Shown here: one piece after another, positions 1 through 9,062 of the stretch | Numbering within the stretch: position 1 is the first letter of the stretch | Layout: every line of letters starts with the position of its first letter | NCBI RefSeq assembly: GCF_023703375.1 | Contig: NZ_JAMQGO010000002.1 | Coordinates: 248,001 to 312,000, forward strand | Direction: 5' to 3' | Source of the DNA: Lutimaribacter degradans | GTDB lineage: Bacteria > Pseudomonadota > Alphaproteobacteria > Rhodobacterales > Rhodobacteraceae | Length of the DNA: 64,000 nucleotides | Translations under genes and position numbers: made by a program | Notes under the pieces: generated by a model | The model's database searches: none | What the model was told of the DNA's origin: nothing | What the model saw: only the letters and a program-made list of their open reading frames with translations

Positions 1-352
1 CAAAGCTGAGCGACGTGGCCATAAGCAACAACGTGGTTCCAAGCCGATCCAGCAGGATCGTGGCGACGGGTTGCTCATAGACGAAGGACCACCCGAAATC
101 GAAGGTCGCCAGCTTGAGCATGTAGCGCCAAAGCTGCACCCACACCGGCTGGTCCAGCCCGTATTCCGCGCGCAGCCGCGCGATGAACTCGGCATCGGCG
201 CCACCCATGTCGCCGACCAGTGCATCCACCGTGTCACCGGGGGCCAGTTTCAGCAGAAGAAAGGTACCGATCATGATCAGCACGATCACCGGCACGGCCT
301 GTATCAACCGGCGCAGCGCGTAGATCATGATTGGTGGAATTCGCAGTTTCAT
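1..352 (-). CDS. Peptide-type ABC transporter permease (DppB/OppB family), partial
   Basis: Inner-membrane permease of a peptide/nickel-type ABC importer; only the first 117 residues lie in the window and the gene runs off the left edge. The reading frame opens with MKLRIPPIMIYALRRLIQ, a basic N-terminus followed by a hydrophobic segment (VIVLIMIGTFLLLKLAPGD), then the periplasmic loop with the family's LAPGD and EYGLDQPV-type motifs. This is the standard N-terminal half-motif of DppB-like proteins. It lies 205 bases downstream of the binding-protein gene on the same strand, so the two form one operon. An internal ATG eight codons in is an alternative start. Substrate unknown. Confidence 0.85.
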   Translation of the reverse strand, partial: MKLRIPPIMIYALRRLIQAVPVIVLIMIGTFLLLKLAPGDTVDALVGDMGGADAEFIARLRAEYGLDQPVWVQLWRYMLKLATFDFGWSFVYEQPVATILLDRLGTTLLLMATSLSF

Positions 353-518
353 TGGGCAAGCTTTCGCAGGTTGAAGTCGTGTAACGTCATCATTGAATCG
401 AAAGAACGCGGCGGCGCGCTGTTGCCGGGCTTATGTGCACATCCGCCCAAACGGCTTTTGCCGGCTACGATCGAACCGCAGCGCAGCAAGCCAAGGGATG
501 ATCAGGCACCGGCCAGAG

Positions 519-550
519 GTGGCCGGGCCCCGCAAAGGAGGCCCGGCCGC
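519..550 (-). terminator. Intercistronic hairpin after the binding-protein gene
   Basis: A perfect 9-bp GC stem (GGCCGGGCC at 521-529 with GGCCCGGCC at 540-548), extendable by a wobble and one more pair, lies eight bases after the stop of the binding-protein gene and before the permease. No T-run follows in the direction of transcription, so it is better read as an mRNA-stabilising or attenuating structure than as a full terminator. Confidence 0.55.
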
Positions 551-557
551 TGTCTGA

Positions 558-2147
558 TCAGTCGTCAAGCCACAGATCATACCAGCTGGAAGAATTCCAA
601 CGTGGCGTGTTGTGGTGGTTCTTCAACTTCTTGGACGTGACCGAGATGAAGGGATGCTCGATCGCGAAGATCACCGGCAGCTCTTCCATCGCCTTGGCCT
701 GGATCTCGTGATACATCTCCGCGCGCTTTTCCGGGTCCAGCTCGGATGCCGCGTCGTCGATCATCTGGTCCATCTCGTCGCTTTGCCAGCCGAACTGGTT
801 GCTCCAGGGTGTGCCCGCGGGTTGCCCCGAGCGCAGCCAGACCATCGTCGAAACCGCAGGGTCGGACCGGAACTGGTGCCAACCATTGGCCGTGTCGAAA
901 TCATGATCGCGGTACACGCCGTTCAAAAAGCCCGGCGCATCGTTCGTCAGGATTTCCACGTCGATGCCGATCTCGCGCATCGCCTGCGCGTAATACTCGG
1001 CCCAAAGCTGTGTATATTCGCCCCAAGGCGCCGGACGGTGGCGCAACTTGAACCGATAACCACTGTCGGTGACGGGATAGCCCGCCTCGTCCAGCATGGT
1101 TTTTGCCAGCTCGGGGTCATACTCATAGGTTGGCACGTCGTCGGTATAGTTCGCACCGCCCGCACTGGGCACGGGGCCGCGGCCCGGCTTTGCAAAGCCA
1201 CGCATGATGGTCTCGATCGCATAGTCGATATCCAGGCCATGATACATCGCCTGGCGAACCTTCACATCGGCCAGGATGGGGTTGCGGTGGTTGAACTCGA
1301 CGGTCGAGTGGGCAACGTTGTTCTCGTAGCCATCGGTGCCAACATCGAAACGGTCATCATCCGACAGGCGCTCCACGTCGGCCATCGACACGCCGATAAA
1401 GCCGGATTCGTGAACTTCGCCAGCTTCCAGCGCTGCAGCGGCAGCCGACTTGTCCTTGATGAAGCGCCATACGATGCGGTCCAGGTAAGGGTACCCTTCG
1501 CGCCAGTAATCTTCGTTCTTCACGGCCAACACGTACTGGCCGCGTTCGTATTCAACGAACTTGAACGGGCCGGTGCCCACGGGCGCGGTGTTGTATTCAT
1601 TCTTCAGGATGTCCGTGCCTTCATACAGGTGCTTTGGCATCGGATGACCAAGGTCGGGCATGGCCGCCACGAACAGGTCCAGCGGCATCGGCTTTGAATA
1701 GTTGAAAACAGCCGTGTGTGGATCGGTGCAATCCACGCTTTCAAGGCTGGCCTGCAACGCCGACGAATAGTTCAGCAGCTTCTTCCACATCTCGATCGCG
1801 GTAAACGCGACATCATCACAGGTGAAAGGCTCGCCATCATGCCAGTTGACGCCCTCGCGCAACTTGACTGTGATCGCCAGGCCATCGTCAGAGGACGACC
1901 AGTCTGTTGCGAGAACCGGCTCGTACCCATCATAGCTCTTGTCGATCAGCGGTTCGACGATCTTGCCAGATATGTTGTAGACGCCGGTGGAGGCCCGCAG
2001 CGCAGGATTAAGGATGCGTTGCTCCGAAATCATGTGCACGACGGCCGTGCCACCCCTTTTGACCTCTTCAGCCATGACCTGCGAAGCCATGGTCACAGCT
2101 GCGGTGCTGGCAAGCGCCAAACCCAGACTTCTGAGTTTCAGTTTCAT
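558..2147 (-). CDS. ABC transporter substrate-binding protein, family 5 (peptide/nickel type)
   Basis: Periplasmic solute-binding protein of about 529 residues that delivers a peptide-like ligand to the adjacent permease. It starts MKLKLRSLGLALASTAAVT and has a signal peptide ending near SQVMA-EEVKRGG. The mature part carries the SBP_bac_5 hallmarks: GGTAVV start, LREGVNWHDGEPF, the YSKPMPLDLF region and a GYPV-type lobe-hinge segment (YDPELAKTMLDEAGYP). The start at 2147 is preferred over an in-frame upstream start at 2210 because a GGGAG ribosome site precedes it and the signal peptide begins there. It is transcribed divergently from the SDR operon across a 190-base AT-rich spacer. The ligand cannot be read from sequence. 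Confidence 0.9.
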   Translation of the reverse strand: MKLKLRSLGLALASTAAVTMASQVMAEEVKRGGTAVVHMISEQRILNPALRASTGVYNISGKIVEPLIDKSYDGYEPVLATDWSSSDDGLAITVKLREGVNWHDGEPFTCDDVAFTAIEMWKKLLNYSSALQASLESVDCTDPHTAVFNYSKPMPLDLFVAAMPDLGHPMPKHLYEGTDILKNEYNTAPVGTGPFKFVEYERGQYVLAVKNEDYWREGYPYLDRIVWRFIKDKSAAAAALEAGEVHESGFIGVSMADVERLSDDDRFDVGTDGYENNVAHSTVEFNHRNPILADVKVRQAMYHGLDIDYAIETIMRGFAKPGRGPVPSAGGANYTDDVPTYEYDPELAKTMLDEAGYPVTDSGYRFKLRHRPAPWGEYTQLWAEYYAQAMREIGIDVEILTNDAPGFLNGVYRDHDFDTANGWHQFRSDPAVSTMVWLRSGQPAGTPWSNQFGWQSDEMDQMIDDAASELDPEKRAEMYHEIQAKAMEELPVIFAIEHPFISVTSKKLKNHHNTPRWNSSSWYDLWLDD

Positions 2148-2296
2148 TCTATCACTCCCGGTCGGTTGCAAACCCCGTCGAAGGCGCGAGGTCTTGCTAT
2201 AGGGTTGCAAGGGTGCGGAACAGAATGTCGCATGTCAACTTGATTTTATATTAATGTTGTTTTTTGGAAAAAATTCCTCTCTTCTGTTTAAAGATT

Positions 2297-2334
2297 GGTA
2301 TAGAAAACCCGGTATAGGCGAAAACGGAGGTATA
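2297..2334. promoter_or_regulatory. Three GGTATA repeats in divergent promoter region
   Basis: GGTATA occurs at 2297, 2311 and 2329 in the AT-rich spacer between the binding-protein gene (minus) and the SDR gene (plus). The last copy overlaps the SDR ribosome-binding region (GGAGG at 2326-2330). The even arrangement suggests a regulator site, perhaps for the Lrp protein encoded in the same operon, but there is no consensus to support that. Confidence 0.25.
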
Positions 2335-2336
2335 AA

Positions 2337-3047
2337 ATGCGGCAAACCGTGTGGATAACAGGCGCAGGTTCCGGGATTGGCGCGGCCATGGCACGTGCCT
2401 TTGCCGGGGCTGGCTACAACGTGGCACTCACGGCGCGAAACCGCGACAGCCTGGAAGATGTCGCCGCATCGCTTGCCGATCGCGACAGGGCGCTGATCGT
2501 ACCGGGCGATGTGACCGACCGTAAGGCGATGGCCGGGTTGGCCGGGCAGATCGCCGACTGGGGTGGTGGGCTGCATGTCTTGTGCAACAATGCCGGGGTG
2601 AACATCACGAAACGCACATGGGCCGAGTTGGACTGGGAAAGCTGGGATCGGGTGCTCGAGGTGAATGTCACCGGCGCGCTGAACGTGATCGGGGCCTGCC
2701 TGCCGGTGATGCGCGCACAAAAGAACGGCATCATGATCCACACGTCCAGTTGGGCGGGGCGTTTCCATTCGTCGGTATCCGGCGTGGCATATGGTGCATC
2801 AAAACACGCGCTGTCAGACATATCCGCCAGCCTGAACGGCGAAGAGGGCGCAAATGGCATCCGGTCCACGGCGCTGTGTCCGGCCGAGGTTGCCACCCCG
2901 CTCTTGTCCAAGCGCCCGGCGTTTGACACCTCGCGGCTGGCAGGAATGATCCAACCCGAAGACATGGCAGAGACCGCGCTTTACGTGGCGCGTATGAACC
3001 CCTCTGTCGCCATCCACGAAATCGTATTGGCCCCCGTGCGCCACTGA
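2337..3047 (+). CDS. SDR family NAD(P)-dependent oxidoreductase
   Basis: Classical short-chain dehydrogenase of 236 residues, cytosolic. The cofactor motif TGAGSGIG is at residues 8-15, NNAG at about 84-87, and the catalytic Ser138, Tyr152 and Lys156 are all present (SSWAG, YGASK). The ribosome site GGAGG lies six bases before the ATG. It heads an operon with a VOC protein and an Lrp regulator and is divergent from a peptide-type binding protein, so a role in oxidising or reducing an imported compound is likely. The substrate is unknown. Confidence 0.88.
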   Translation: MRQTVWITGAGSGIGAAMARAFAGAGYNVALTARNRDSLEDVAASLADRDRALIVPGDVTDRKAMAGLAGQIADWGGGLHVLCNNAGVNITKRTWAELDWESWDRVLEVNVTGALNVIGACLPVMRAQKNGIMIHTSSWAGRFHSSVSGVAYGASKHALSDISASLNGEEGANGIRSTALCPAEVATPLLSKRPAFDTSRLAGMIQPEDMAETALYVARMNPSVAIHEIVLAPVRH

Positions 3048-3088
3048 TCGCGCCGGCGCGTCGCGCACAGTTGAAAAGGAATTTCCAA

Positions 3089-3949
3089 ATGTCTCATCCC
3101 GTCAAAGGCATAGATCACTGTTTCTCGTTGGTGAAAGATCTCGACAAGGCCGCGGAACAGTTCGCGGCGCTGGGATTCACCCTGTCGCCACGCGGCCTGC
3201 ATTCCGAGGCAAAGGGATCGGCAAACTACACGATCATGTTCCCGGACGATTATTTCGAGCTGTTGGGCCTTATCAAACCGACGGAAATGAATGCGCCGCG
3301 CCGAAAGATGCTGGATGACATGGGTGAAGGGCTTCACGCGATCGCCTGCCGGATCGACACGGCCGAAAAGGCTGCGCAGGAGTTGGAAGCCCTGGGTATT
3401 GCGACCCACGGGCTTGGCAGCTTTGCACGGCCCGTGCCGCTGCCAGGTGGTGGTACCGGCGAGGCCGCGTTTTCAACCGTGGCCTTCACCCCCGAAGAGG
3501 TGCCGCTGGGAACCGTGTTCATGTGCCAGCACAAGACACGCGATACCGTCTGGATTCCCGAATTGCTGAGCCATGCCAACACCGCCTGCGGGCTGGGGGG
3601 CATATTGGCGATCTCCGCCGACCCGGCAGCCGATGCCGCAAGGTTCGCACGGCTTTGGGCCGACGGACAGGTCAGCGATGACGGCAAGGTTTACACCGTT
3701 GCGACCGGCCCCAATTCGGCGCCGCTGCTGCTGATGTCGCGCGATGCCATGGCGGAGATCTATCCCGGCATCGACTTGTCGGGCACGCCCAAGGGCGCAT
3801 TCACGGCAATGCGAGTAAAAGTCGCCGACATGACCGCGCTGCGCGCCTGCCTGGAAAAGGCCGGAATTACGCCGATTGAAACCGCGCTGGGGCTGGCGGT
3901 TGCACCCGAGCATACATCCGGAACAATCGTGGAGTTTGTCACGGCATGA
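3089..3949 (+). CDS. VOC family protein (glyoxalase-like domain)
   Basis: A 286-residue cytosolic protein of the vicinal-oxygen-chelate superfamily. The N-terminal beta-alpha-beta-beta unit begins with the typical IDHCFSLVKDLDKAAEQF (His near residue 8 as candidate metal ligand), followed by YTIMFPDDYFELLG; a second half carries AMRVKVADMTALRACL. The two-module layout resembles the glyoxalase-like group whose members are mostly uncharacterised. Start at 3089 is chosen because AAAGGA sits eight bases before it; a TTG at 3071 would overlap that site. It lies 41 bases after the SDR gene and overlaps the next gene by four bases. Confidence 0.75.
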   Translation: MSHPVKGIDHCFSLVKDLDKAAEQFAALGFTLSPRGLHSEAKGSANYTIMFPDDYFELLGLIKPTEMNAPRRKMLDDMGEGLHAIACRIDTAEKAAQELEALGIATHGLGSFARPVPLPGGGTGEAAFSTVAFTPEEVPLGTVFMCQHKTRDTVWIPELLSHANTACGLGGILAISADPAADAARFARLWADGQVSDDGKVYTVATGPNSAPLLLMSRDAMAEIYPGIDLSGTPKGAFTAMRVKVADMTALRACLEKAGITPIETALGLAVAPEHTSGTIVEFVTA

Positions 3950-4458
3950 GTTCACCCAAGCCCAGGAAAACCGGATCGAAACCCGCGGAAACCATCACCT
4001 TCGACGAGATAGATCAGCGTATTCTGGAAATCCTGCAACACGACAGTGACACCCCGCTGACGACGATCTCGGAAGAGGTCGGGTTGTCTGCGACGCCCTG
4101 TTGGCGGCGGATCAAGCGCATGGAAGAAGCGGGCGTGATCAAGAAACGCGTCGTGCTGGTCGATCAAAGCCGGGCCAACGTGCCGATGACGGTATTCATC
4201 GGCGTATCCACGCCCCGTCACGAAATGTCATGGCTGACGCAATTCCGAGAGTTGATAGACGAGATCCCCGAGGTGGTCGAAGCCTACCGATTGACGGGCA
4301 CGGTGGATTACATCCTGAAAGTGGTGGTACCCGACATCACCACTTACGACACCGTCTACAAGAAGATGATCGAACGGCTTGAATTCAGCCAGGTCAACTC
4401 GATGATCTCGATGGAAGAGCTGAAGTTCACAACGGCGATCCCGACGAAATACCTGTGA
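3946..4458 (+). CDS. Lrp/AsnC family transcriptional regulator
   Basis: A 170-residue regulator. After a short basic tail comes the AsnC-type helix-turn-helix (FDEIDQRILEILQHDSDTPL then SATPCWRRIKRMEEAGVI), then the RAM/ligand-binding ferredoxin-like domain (PMTVFIGVSTPRH, EVVEAYRLTGTVDYILKVVV). It overlaps the VOC gene by four bases (ATGA), so it is co-translated with the enzymes it probably controls. Family members usually sense an amino acid or related small molecule; here the sensed compound is probably the substrate of the SDR/VOC operon. Confidence 0.92.
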   Translation: MSSPKPRKTGSKPAETITFDEIDQRILEILQHDSDTPLTTISEEVGLSATPCWRRIKRMEEAGVIKKRVVLVDQSRANVPMTVFIGVSTPRHEMSWLTQFRELIDEIPEVVEAYRLTGTVDYILKVVVPDITTYDTVYKKMIERLEFSQVNSMISMEELKFTTAIPTKYL

Positions 4459-4803
4459 CACGCTTCAGCGCAGTCCGGGTGCGCTCCCCTTGTGGGGCGC
4501 GGCTGCGCCGTAACGCCCTTGGCCCTGCTGCAAGGGAATGTCGGGCGTTATGCCGGCGGGCCGCCTGCAGGAACCCAACCAGCAATCCGAATTCCATCCG
4601 GGCCATGGCGCCGCCCCGGCGGGCGCGGCACCGCGCCCCCTGCGCCCATGATCGGCCACGGCCCTGCAAAGTTCATGAAACCGACACATAAGTTTTGGCT
4701 GGCCTTCACAATCGCGCATTAGGCGGAAACGACCAGCGACTTGGGACTGGCGCGCAGCAATTGCGCGCAGGCCGGTGTCGCTTTGCAGATGATGGAGAAA
4801 TAC
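4459..4803. other. Gene-free spacer between Lrp regulator and ugpB
   Basis: I find no convincing gene in these 345 bases; open frames on both strands are GC-biased shadows. It holds a short GC hairpin after the regulator stop (GCGC and CCCC at 4481-4489 against GGGGCGC at 4494-4500), a likely transcription end, and the inverted repeat GCGCGCA-N5-TGCGCGC at 4750-4768 just upstream of ugpB. No recognisable Pho-box repeats are visible. Confidence 0.5.
4750..4768. promoter_or_regulatory. Inverted repeat upstream of ugpB
   Basis: Perfect 7-bp arms GCGCGCA and TGCGCGC separated by GCAAT, ending 35 bases before the ugpB start. It could be an operator or a leader hairpin; the sequence is GC-rich enough that chance is possible. 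Confidence 0.3.
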
Positions 4804-6117
4804 ATGAAAACGCAACTCCTTGCCACGGCTGCGGCCATTTCCCTGAGCGCCGTTGCCGCCCAGGGACAAGAGCGCATCGAGATCCAGTTCTGGCATGCCA
4901 TGGGCGGCCAGTTGGGCGAGCGCACCGACGCCTTCGCGACCACCTTCAACAGCCTCCAAGACACTTGCACCGTGAACTCGGTCTACCAGGGCAACTACAC
5001 CGAAACGATGACCGCGGCGATCGCGGCATTCCGCGCGGGCGAGCAGCCCAATATCGTGCAGGTGTTCGAGGTCGGCACCGCCACCATGATGTCAGCCGCC
5101 GACAATGGCGCGGTTTACCCCGTGCACCAGCTGATGGCCGATCAGGGCGTCGAGTTCAACGAGTCCGATTACCTGCCCGGCGTCATTTCCTACTACTCGG
5201 ATACCGACGGCAACCTGCTGTCGCTGCCCTTCAACTCGTCGACCCCCGTGATGTGGGTGAACAAGACCGTGTTCGAGGAAAACGGTCTTGAGATCCCGAC
5301 CACCTGGGATGGCGTTGTCGAAGCCGCCCGCGCGCTGAAAGCCGCTGGCGTTCCCTCGCCCTTCGGTATGGGCTGGCAGAGCTGGACCATGATCGAGAAC
5401 TTCTCGGCCTGGCACGACCTGCAGATCGGCACCAAGTCGAACGGCTTTGGTGGCACCGACACCGAACTGACAATCAACAACGACCACGTTGTTGGCCATA
5501 TCCAGCGCCTGGCCGACATGGCCGAAGAGGGCCTGTTCACCTATGGTGGTCGTCGCGGTGACTCCCGTCCGCAATTCGTCAACGGCGAAGCGGCAATGTG
5601 GATCAACTCGTCAGGGTATTTCGGCGGCTTCAAGGCCGATATCGAGGATTTCGAGTTTACCCAGGTTCCGATGCCCTACGACCCGGCCGTGCGGTCCGAG
5701 CCCCAGAACTCAGTCATCGGCGGCGCGACGCTTTGGGTGCTTCAGGGGCATGAAGACCCTGAATATGCCTGCACCGCGCAGTTCCTTGATTTCCTGTCGG
5801 GCACCGAACAGCAGGCAGATTGGGCGCAGGCGACCGGCTATGTTCCGATCACGCTGGCCGCGGCCGAGCTGATGGAAGAGCGCGGCTTCTTCGCCGAAAA
5901 CCCCGGCACCGACGTGGCGATTTCGCAGCTTACGCTGAACGAACCGACGGCCAACAGCGCCGGCCTGCGTTTTGGCAACTTCGTCCAGATCCGCGACGTG
6001 ATCAACGAAGAGCTTGAGGCCGTCTGGTCGGGCAACAAGACCGCCAAGGAAGCAATGGACGCGGCTGTCGAGCGCGGCAACGAACTGCTGCGCCGCTTCG
6101 AAGCCACCGCCGGCTAA
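4804..6117 (+). CDS. ugpB: sn-Glycerol-3-phosphate ABC transporter, substrate-binding protein UgpB
   Basis: Periplasmic receptor (437 residues) for glycerol-3-phosphate and its diesters. A signal peptide (MKTQLLATAAAISLSAVAA) precedes a mature protein that matches the UgpB pattern closely: QFWHAMGGQLGE, YQGNYTETMTAAIAAFRAGE, VFEVGTATMMSA, PFNSSTPVMWVNK, ENFSAWHDL, QNSVIGGATLWVLQG and the C-terminal VERGNELLRRFEA. The ATG at 4804 has GGAGA seven bases upstream and begins the signal peptide, so it is preferred over an in-frame upstream start at 4741. It is the first gene of ugpBAEC. There is no ugpQ or glpQ phosphodiesterase gene in the cluster. Confidence 0.95.
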   Translation: MKTQLLATAAAISLSAVAAQGQERIEIQFWHAMGGQLGERTDAFATTFNSLQDTCTVNSVYQGNYTETMTAAIAAFRAGEQPNIVQVFEVGTATMMSAADNGAVYPVHQLMADQGVEFNESDYLPGVISYYSDTDGNLLSLPFNSSTPVMWVNKTVFEENGLEIPTTWDGVVEAARALKAAGVPSPFGMGWQSWTMIENFSAWHDLQIGTKSNGFGGTDTELTINNDHVVGHIQRLADMAEEGLFTYGGRRGDSRPQFVNGEAAMWINSSGYFGGFKADIEDFEFTQVPMPYDPAVRSEPQNSVIGGATLWVLQGHEDPEYACTAQFLDFLSGTEQQADWAQATGYVPITLAAAELMEERGFFAENPGTDVAISQLTLNEPTANSAGLRFGNFVQIRDVINEELEAVWSGNKTAKEAMDAAVERGNELLRRFEATAG

Positions 6118-6138
6118 ACCGTCGACGGACCTTGCAAA

Positions 6139-6175
6139 GACCGGTCGGGCATCCCGGCCGGTCACTTTTATTCTT
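6139..6175 (+). terminator. Attenuator-type hairpin between ugpB and ugpA
   Basis: An 11-bp stem with one G-T wobble (6139-6149 with 6153-6163, loop CAT) is followed by a T-rich tract. It sits 21 bases after ugpB and 8 before ugpA. Partial termination here would give more binding protein than permease, as is common in such operons. Confidence 0.75.
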
Positions 6176-6183
6176 GGATCACC

Positions 6184-7068
6184 ATGCAGAAACGTGTCGT
6201 CTTTCGCAATCGCTGGCTGCCTTACCTTCTGGTGGCGCCCCAGATTGCCGTAACCCTGATCTTCTTCATCTGGCCTGCCTATCAGGCGCTGGAGACCTCG
6301 TTCTTCGTCGAGGACGTGTTCGGCTTTTCGCGCAACTTCGTGTGGTTCGAAAACTTCACACGCCTGTTCGCCGACAAGGGCTATCTACGCAGCTTCTGGA
6401 CAACGCTGGTATTCGGTTTGTCCGTCACGTTCCTGTCGATGAGCATGGCCCTGGCGCTGGCCGTGGCCGCCAACCGCGTGCTGAAAGCTGCAACCGCCTA
6501 CCGGACCTTCCTGATCTGGCCCTACGCGGTCGCCCCCGCGCTGGCCGGGGTCTTGTGGTATTTCATGATGAATCCCTCGCTCGGTATTCTGGCCTACATG
6601 CTGGAAGGCACCTTCGGCGTGGATTGGAACCATTACGTCAACGGCAACCAGGCGTTGCTGTTGGTGATCATCGCCGCCGCTTGGAAGCAGATCAGCTACA
6701 ACTTCCTGTTCTTCCTTGCCGGGCTGCAATCCATCCCGAAATCACTGATCGAAGCCGCGGCAATCGACGGGGCCAGCCCGACGCGCAGGTTCTGGACGAT
6801 CGTGTTCCCGCTGCTGTCGCCAACGACGTTCTTTCTGCTGGTGGTGAACCTGGTCTACGCGTTCTTTGACACGTTCGCGATCATCCATGCCACGACCAAT
6901 GGCGGCCCGGCCGACGCGACCTCGATCCTTGTTTACAAGGTCTATTCCACGGGCTTCGTCGGGCAGGATTACGGCTCATCGGCGGCGCAGTCGGTCATTC
7001 TCATGGTGCTGGTCATTGCAATGACCGTTGTCCAGTTCCGCTTCATCGAACGGAAGGTGCAATACTGA
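6184..7068 (+). CDS. ugpA: sn-Glycerol-3-phosphate ABC transporter permease UgpA
   Basis: Inner-membrane subunit of 294 residues. Recognisable UgpA stretches are [53 protein letters not shown] and the [15 protein letters not shown] loop, the EAA motif that docks on the UgpC ATPase. The C-terminus [13 protein letters not shown] is also typical. About six membrane segments are apparent. The stop codon overlaps the ugpE start by one base (TGATG), indicating coupled translation. Confidence 0.95.
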   Translation: MQKRVVFRNRWLPYLLVAPQIAVTLIFFIWPAYQALETSFFVEDVFGFSRNFVWFENFTRLFADKGYLRSFWTTLVFGLSVTFLSMSMALALAVAANRVLKAATAYRTFLIWPYAVAPALAGVLWYFMMNPSLGILAYMLEGTFGVDWNHYVNGNQALLLVIIAAAWKQISYNFLFFLAGLQSIPKSLIEAAAIDGASPTRRFWTIVFPLLSPTTFFLLVVNLVYAFFDTFAIIHATTNGGPADATSILVYKVYSTGFVGQDYGSSAAQSVILMVLVIAMTVVQFRFIERKVQY

Positions 7069-7916
7069 TGGTCGAAAATCGTCCACTCGCCGCCATTCTG
7101 ACCCACGTGGTCCTGATTGCCGGTATCGTCTTCCTGTGCTTTCCCGTCTGGGTCGCGCTGGTCGCATCCACCCATCCGGGCGAGGCGCTGCAACGCTCGC
7201 CGATCCCCATGTGGTTCGGCGACCAGGGGTTCGCGAATTACAGTCAACTGCTGCGCGAAGGGGTGCCCGCCGCGGGCGGTGTGCCACTATCGACGATGAT
7301 GCTGAACTCGCTGTTCATGGCGCTGGGGATCACCGTTGGCAAGATCGCGATTTCGCTGATCTCGGCCTTTGCGATCGTGTATTTCCGCTTTCCGTTCCGC
7401 ATGCTGTTCTTCTGGCTGATCTTCGCCACGCTGATGCTGCCGGTCGAGGTGCGTATCCTGCCCACCTACGACGTTGTGGCCAGCCTTGGAATGCTCAATA
7501 GCTATCCCGGCCTGATCATTCCGTTGATTGCCTCGGCCACGGCAACCTTCCTGTTCCGGCAGTTCTTCATGACCATCCCGGATGAGCTGGTCGAGGCCGC
7601 GCGCATCGACCGCGCGGGCCCCCTGCGGTTCTTCTGGGATATTCTGCTGCCGCTGTCGCGCACCAATATCGCGGCCCTGTTCATCATCCTGTTCATCTAT
7701 GGCTGGAACCAATACCTCTGGCCTTTCCTCATCACCACCGATCAAGACCTCTACACCGTCGTCATGGGCATCCAGCGCATGGTGAACGTGGGCGAAGGGG
7801 TTCCGATCTGGAACTACACGATGGGCACGGCGATTCTTGCAATGATCCCGCCAGTTCTGGTCGTGCTGGTCATGCAGCGCCTGTTCGTCAAGGGCCTTGT
7901 CGAAAGCGAGAAATAA
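7068..7916 (+). CDS. ugpE: sn-Glycerol-3-phosphate ABC transporter permease UgpE
   Basis: Second inner-membrane subunit, 282 residues. It shows the UgpE/MalG-type features: VFLCFPVWVALVASTH near the N-terminus, SLISAFAIVYFRFPFR, LPVEVRILPTYDVV, and the EAA docking loop ELVEAARIDRAGPLRFFWDI. It ends in RLFVKGLVESEK. Three bases separate it from ugpC. With UgpA it forms the heterodimeric channel. Confidence 0.95.
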   Translation: MVENRPLAAILTHVVLIAGIVFLCFPVWVALVASTHPGEALQRSPIPMWFGDQGFANYSQLLREGVPAAGGVPLSTMMLNSLFMALGITVGKIAISLISAFAIVYFRFPFRMLFFWLIFATLMLPVEVRILPTYDVVASLGMLNSYPGLIIPLIASATATFLFRQFFMTIPDELVEAARIDRAGPLRFFWDILLPLSRTNIAALFIILFIYGWNQYLWPFLITTDQDLYTVVMGIQRMVNVGEGVPIWNYTMGTAILAMIPPVLVVLVMQRLFVKGLVESEK

Positions 7917-7919
7917 CAA

Positions 7920-8951
7920 ATGGCAAATCTGAAATTGGACCGTGTGGGCAAGACCTATGCGGGTGGCGTAAGCGCCGTCGAAAACGCAAGCTTCGAGATC
8001 GCGGATGGCGAGTTCATCGTGCTGGTGGGCCCGTCTGGATGCGGCAAATCCACCATGCTGCGCATGATCGCCGGGCTGGAAGAAATCACCGATGGCGACG
8101 TGCAGATCGGCGATCGTTCGGTGAACGGGGTCGAACCGGGCGACCGCAACATCGCCATGGTGTTCCAGAATTACGCCCTTTATCCGCACATGACCGTGCG
8201 GGGCAACATGGCCTATGGGCTGAGAAACCAGGGCATGCCGAAACCCGAGGTCGAGGCTCGCATTGCCGAGGCCGCGCGCTTCTTGCAGCTTGAACCCTAT
8301 CTTGATCGCAAGCCCAGCGCCCTTTCGGGCGGTCAGCGTCAGCGCGTTGCCATGGGCCGCGCCATCGTGCGCGAGCCGTCGGTGTTCCTGTTCGACGAGC
8401 CGCTTTCGAACCTCGATGCCAAGCTGCGCACCCAGTTGCGGGCCGAGTTGAAAGACCTGCACAAACGCCTGGGCGCCACCTTCATCTATGTCACCCATGA
8501 CCAGATCGAAGCGATGAGCCTTGCAGATCGCATCGTCATCATGTCCGCCGGACGGATCGAGCAGATCGGCACACCGATGGAACTTTATGCCAATCCCGCC
8601 AGCACCTTCGTTGCCGAGTTCATCGGCGCGCCGCCAATGAACGTGCTGCCCGTCACCGGCGAGGCCGCGCGCGCGTTCCTTGCGCAAGAGGCCCGCGTGC
8701 CCGACGACCTGGGCCATGTCGGTATCCGCCCCGAGTTGATGTCAATCGGTGACAACGGCATACCCGCCACGATCACGTTGGTCGAACCGCTGGGCGCCGA
8801 AACCCTTGTTCACCTGAAGATGGGCGCGGACAAGCTGATCATGCGCAGCGGGCATGGTTTGGCCCTTGATGCCGGCGCCGAAATCAAGGTCGCCGTCGAA
8901 GCAGGCGCGTTGCGTTTCTTTGACCGCGACGGGCGCACAAGGTCGGCCTGA
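7920..8951 (+). CDS. ugpC: sn-Glycerol-3-phosphate ABC transporter ATP-binding protein UgpC
   Basis: ATPase of 343 residues driving the UgpAE channel. Walker A GPSGCGKST is at residues 37-45, signature LSGGQ at 135-139, Walker B VFLFDEP at about 154-160, the H-loop in YVTHDQIEAM, and a C-terminal TOBE regulatory domain from about residue 240. The family is shared with MsmK/MalK-type ATPases, so the assignment to UgpC rests mainly on operon context. It is the last gene of the operon. Confidence 0.93.
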   Translation: MANLKLDRVGKTYAGGVSAVENASFEIADGEFIVLVGPSGCGKSTMLRMIAGLEEITDGDVQIGDRSVNGVEPGDRNIAMVFQNYALYPHMTVRGNMAYGLRNQGMPKPEVEARIAEAARFLQLEPYLDRKPSALSGGQRQRVAMGRAIVREPSVFLFDEPLSNLDAKLRTQLRAELKDLHKRLGATFIYVTHDQIEAMSLADRIVIMSAGRIEQIGTPMELYANPASTFVAEFIGAPPMNVLPVTGEAARAFLAQEARVPDDLGHVGIRPELMSIGDNGIPATITLVEPLGAETLVHLKMGADKLIMRSGHGLALDAGAEIKVAVEAGALRFFDRDGRTRSA

Positions 8952-8984
8952 AACGGGGTTGCAGCATCGGCCAAGGCAAGCGGG

Positions 8985-9005
8985 CGCGATCATGGCATGA
9001 TCGCG
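8985..9005. terminator. Hairpin between convergent ugpC and DUF1028 genes
   Basis: A perfect 9-bp stem (CGCGATCAT with ATGATCGCG, loop GGC) lies in the 111-base space between the two converging genes. There is no T-run on either side, so termination may be shared or Rho-assisted. Confidence 0.5.
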
Positions 9006-9062
9006 TCCGCGCGAACGACCAACGCCTTGGGGCGCCCGCAGGGAAAGCCCCTCGATACCGGC

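Noticed and set aside
7287..8717. A 476-codon minus-strand frame.
   Set aside because: Antisense to ugpE and ugpC, which are clearly real; composition is low-complexity His/Asp/Gln.
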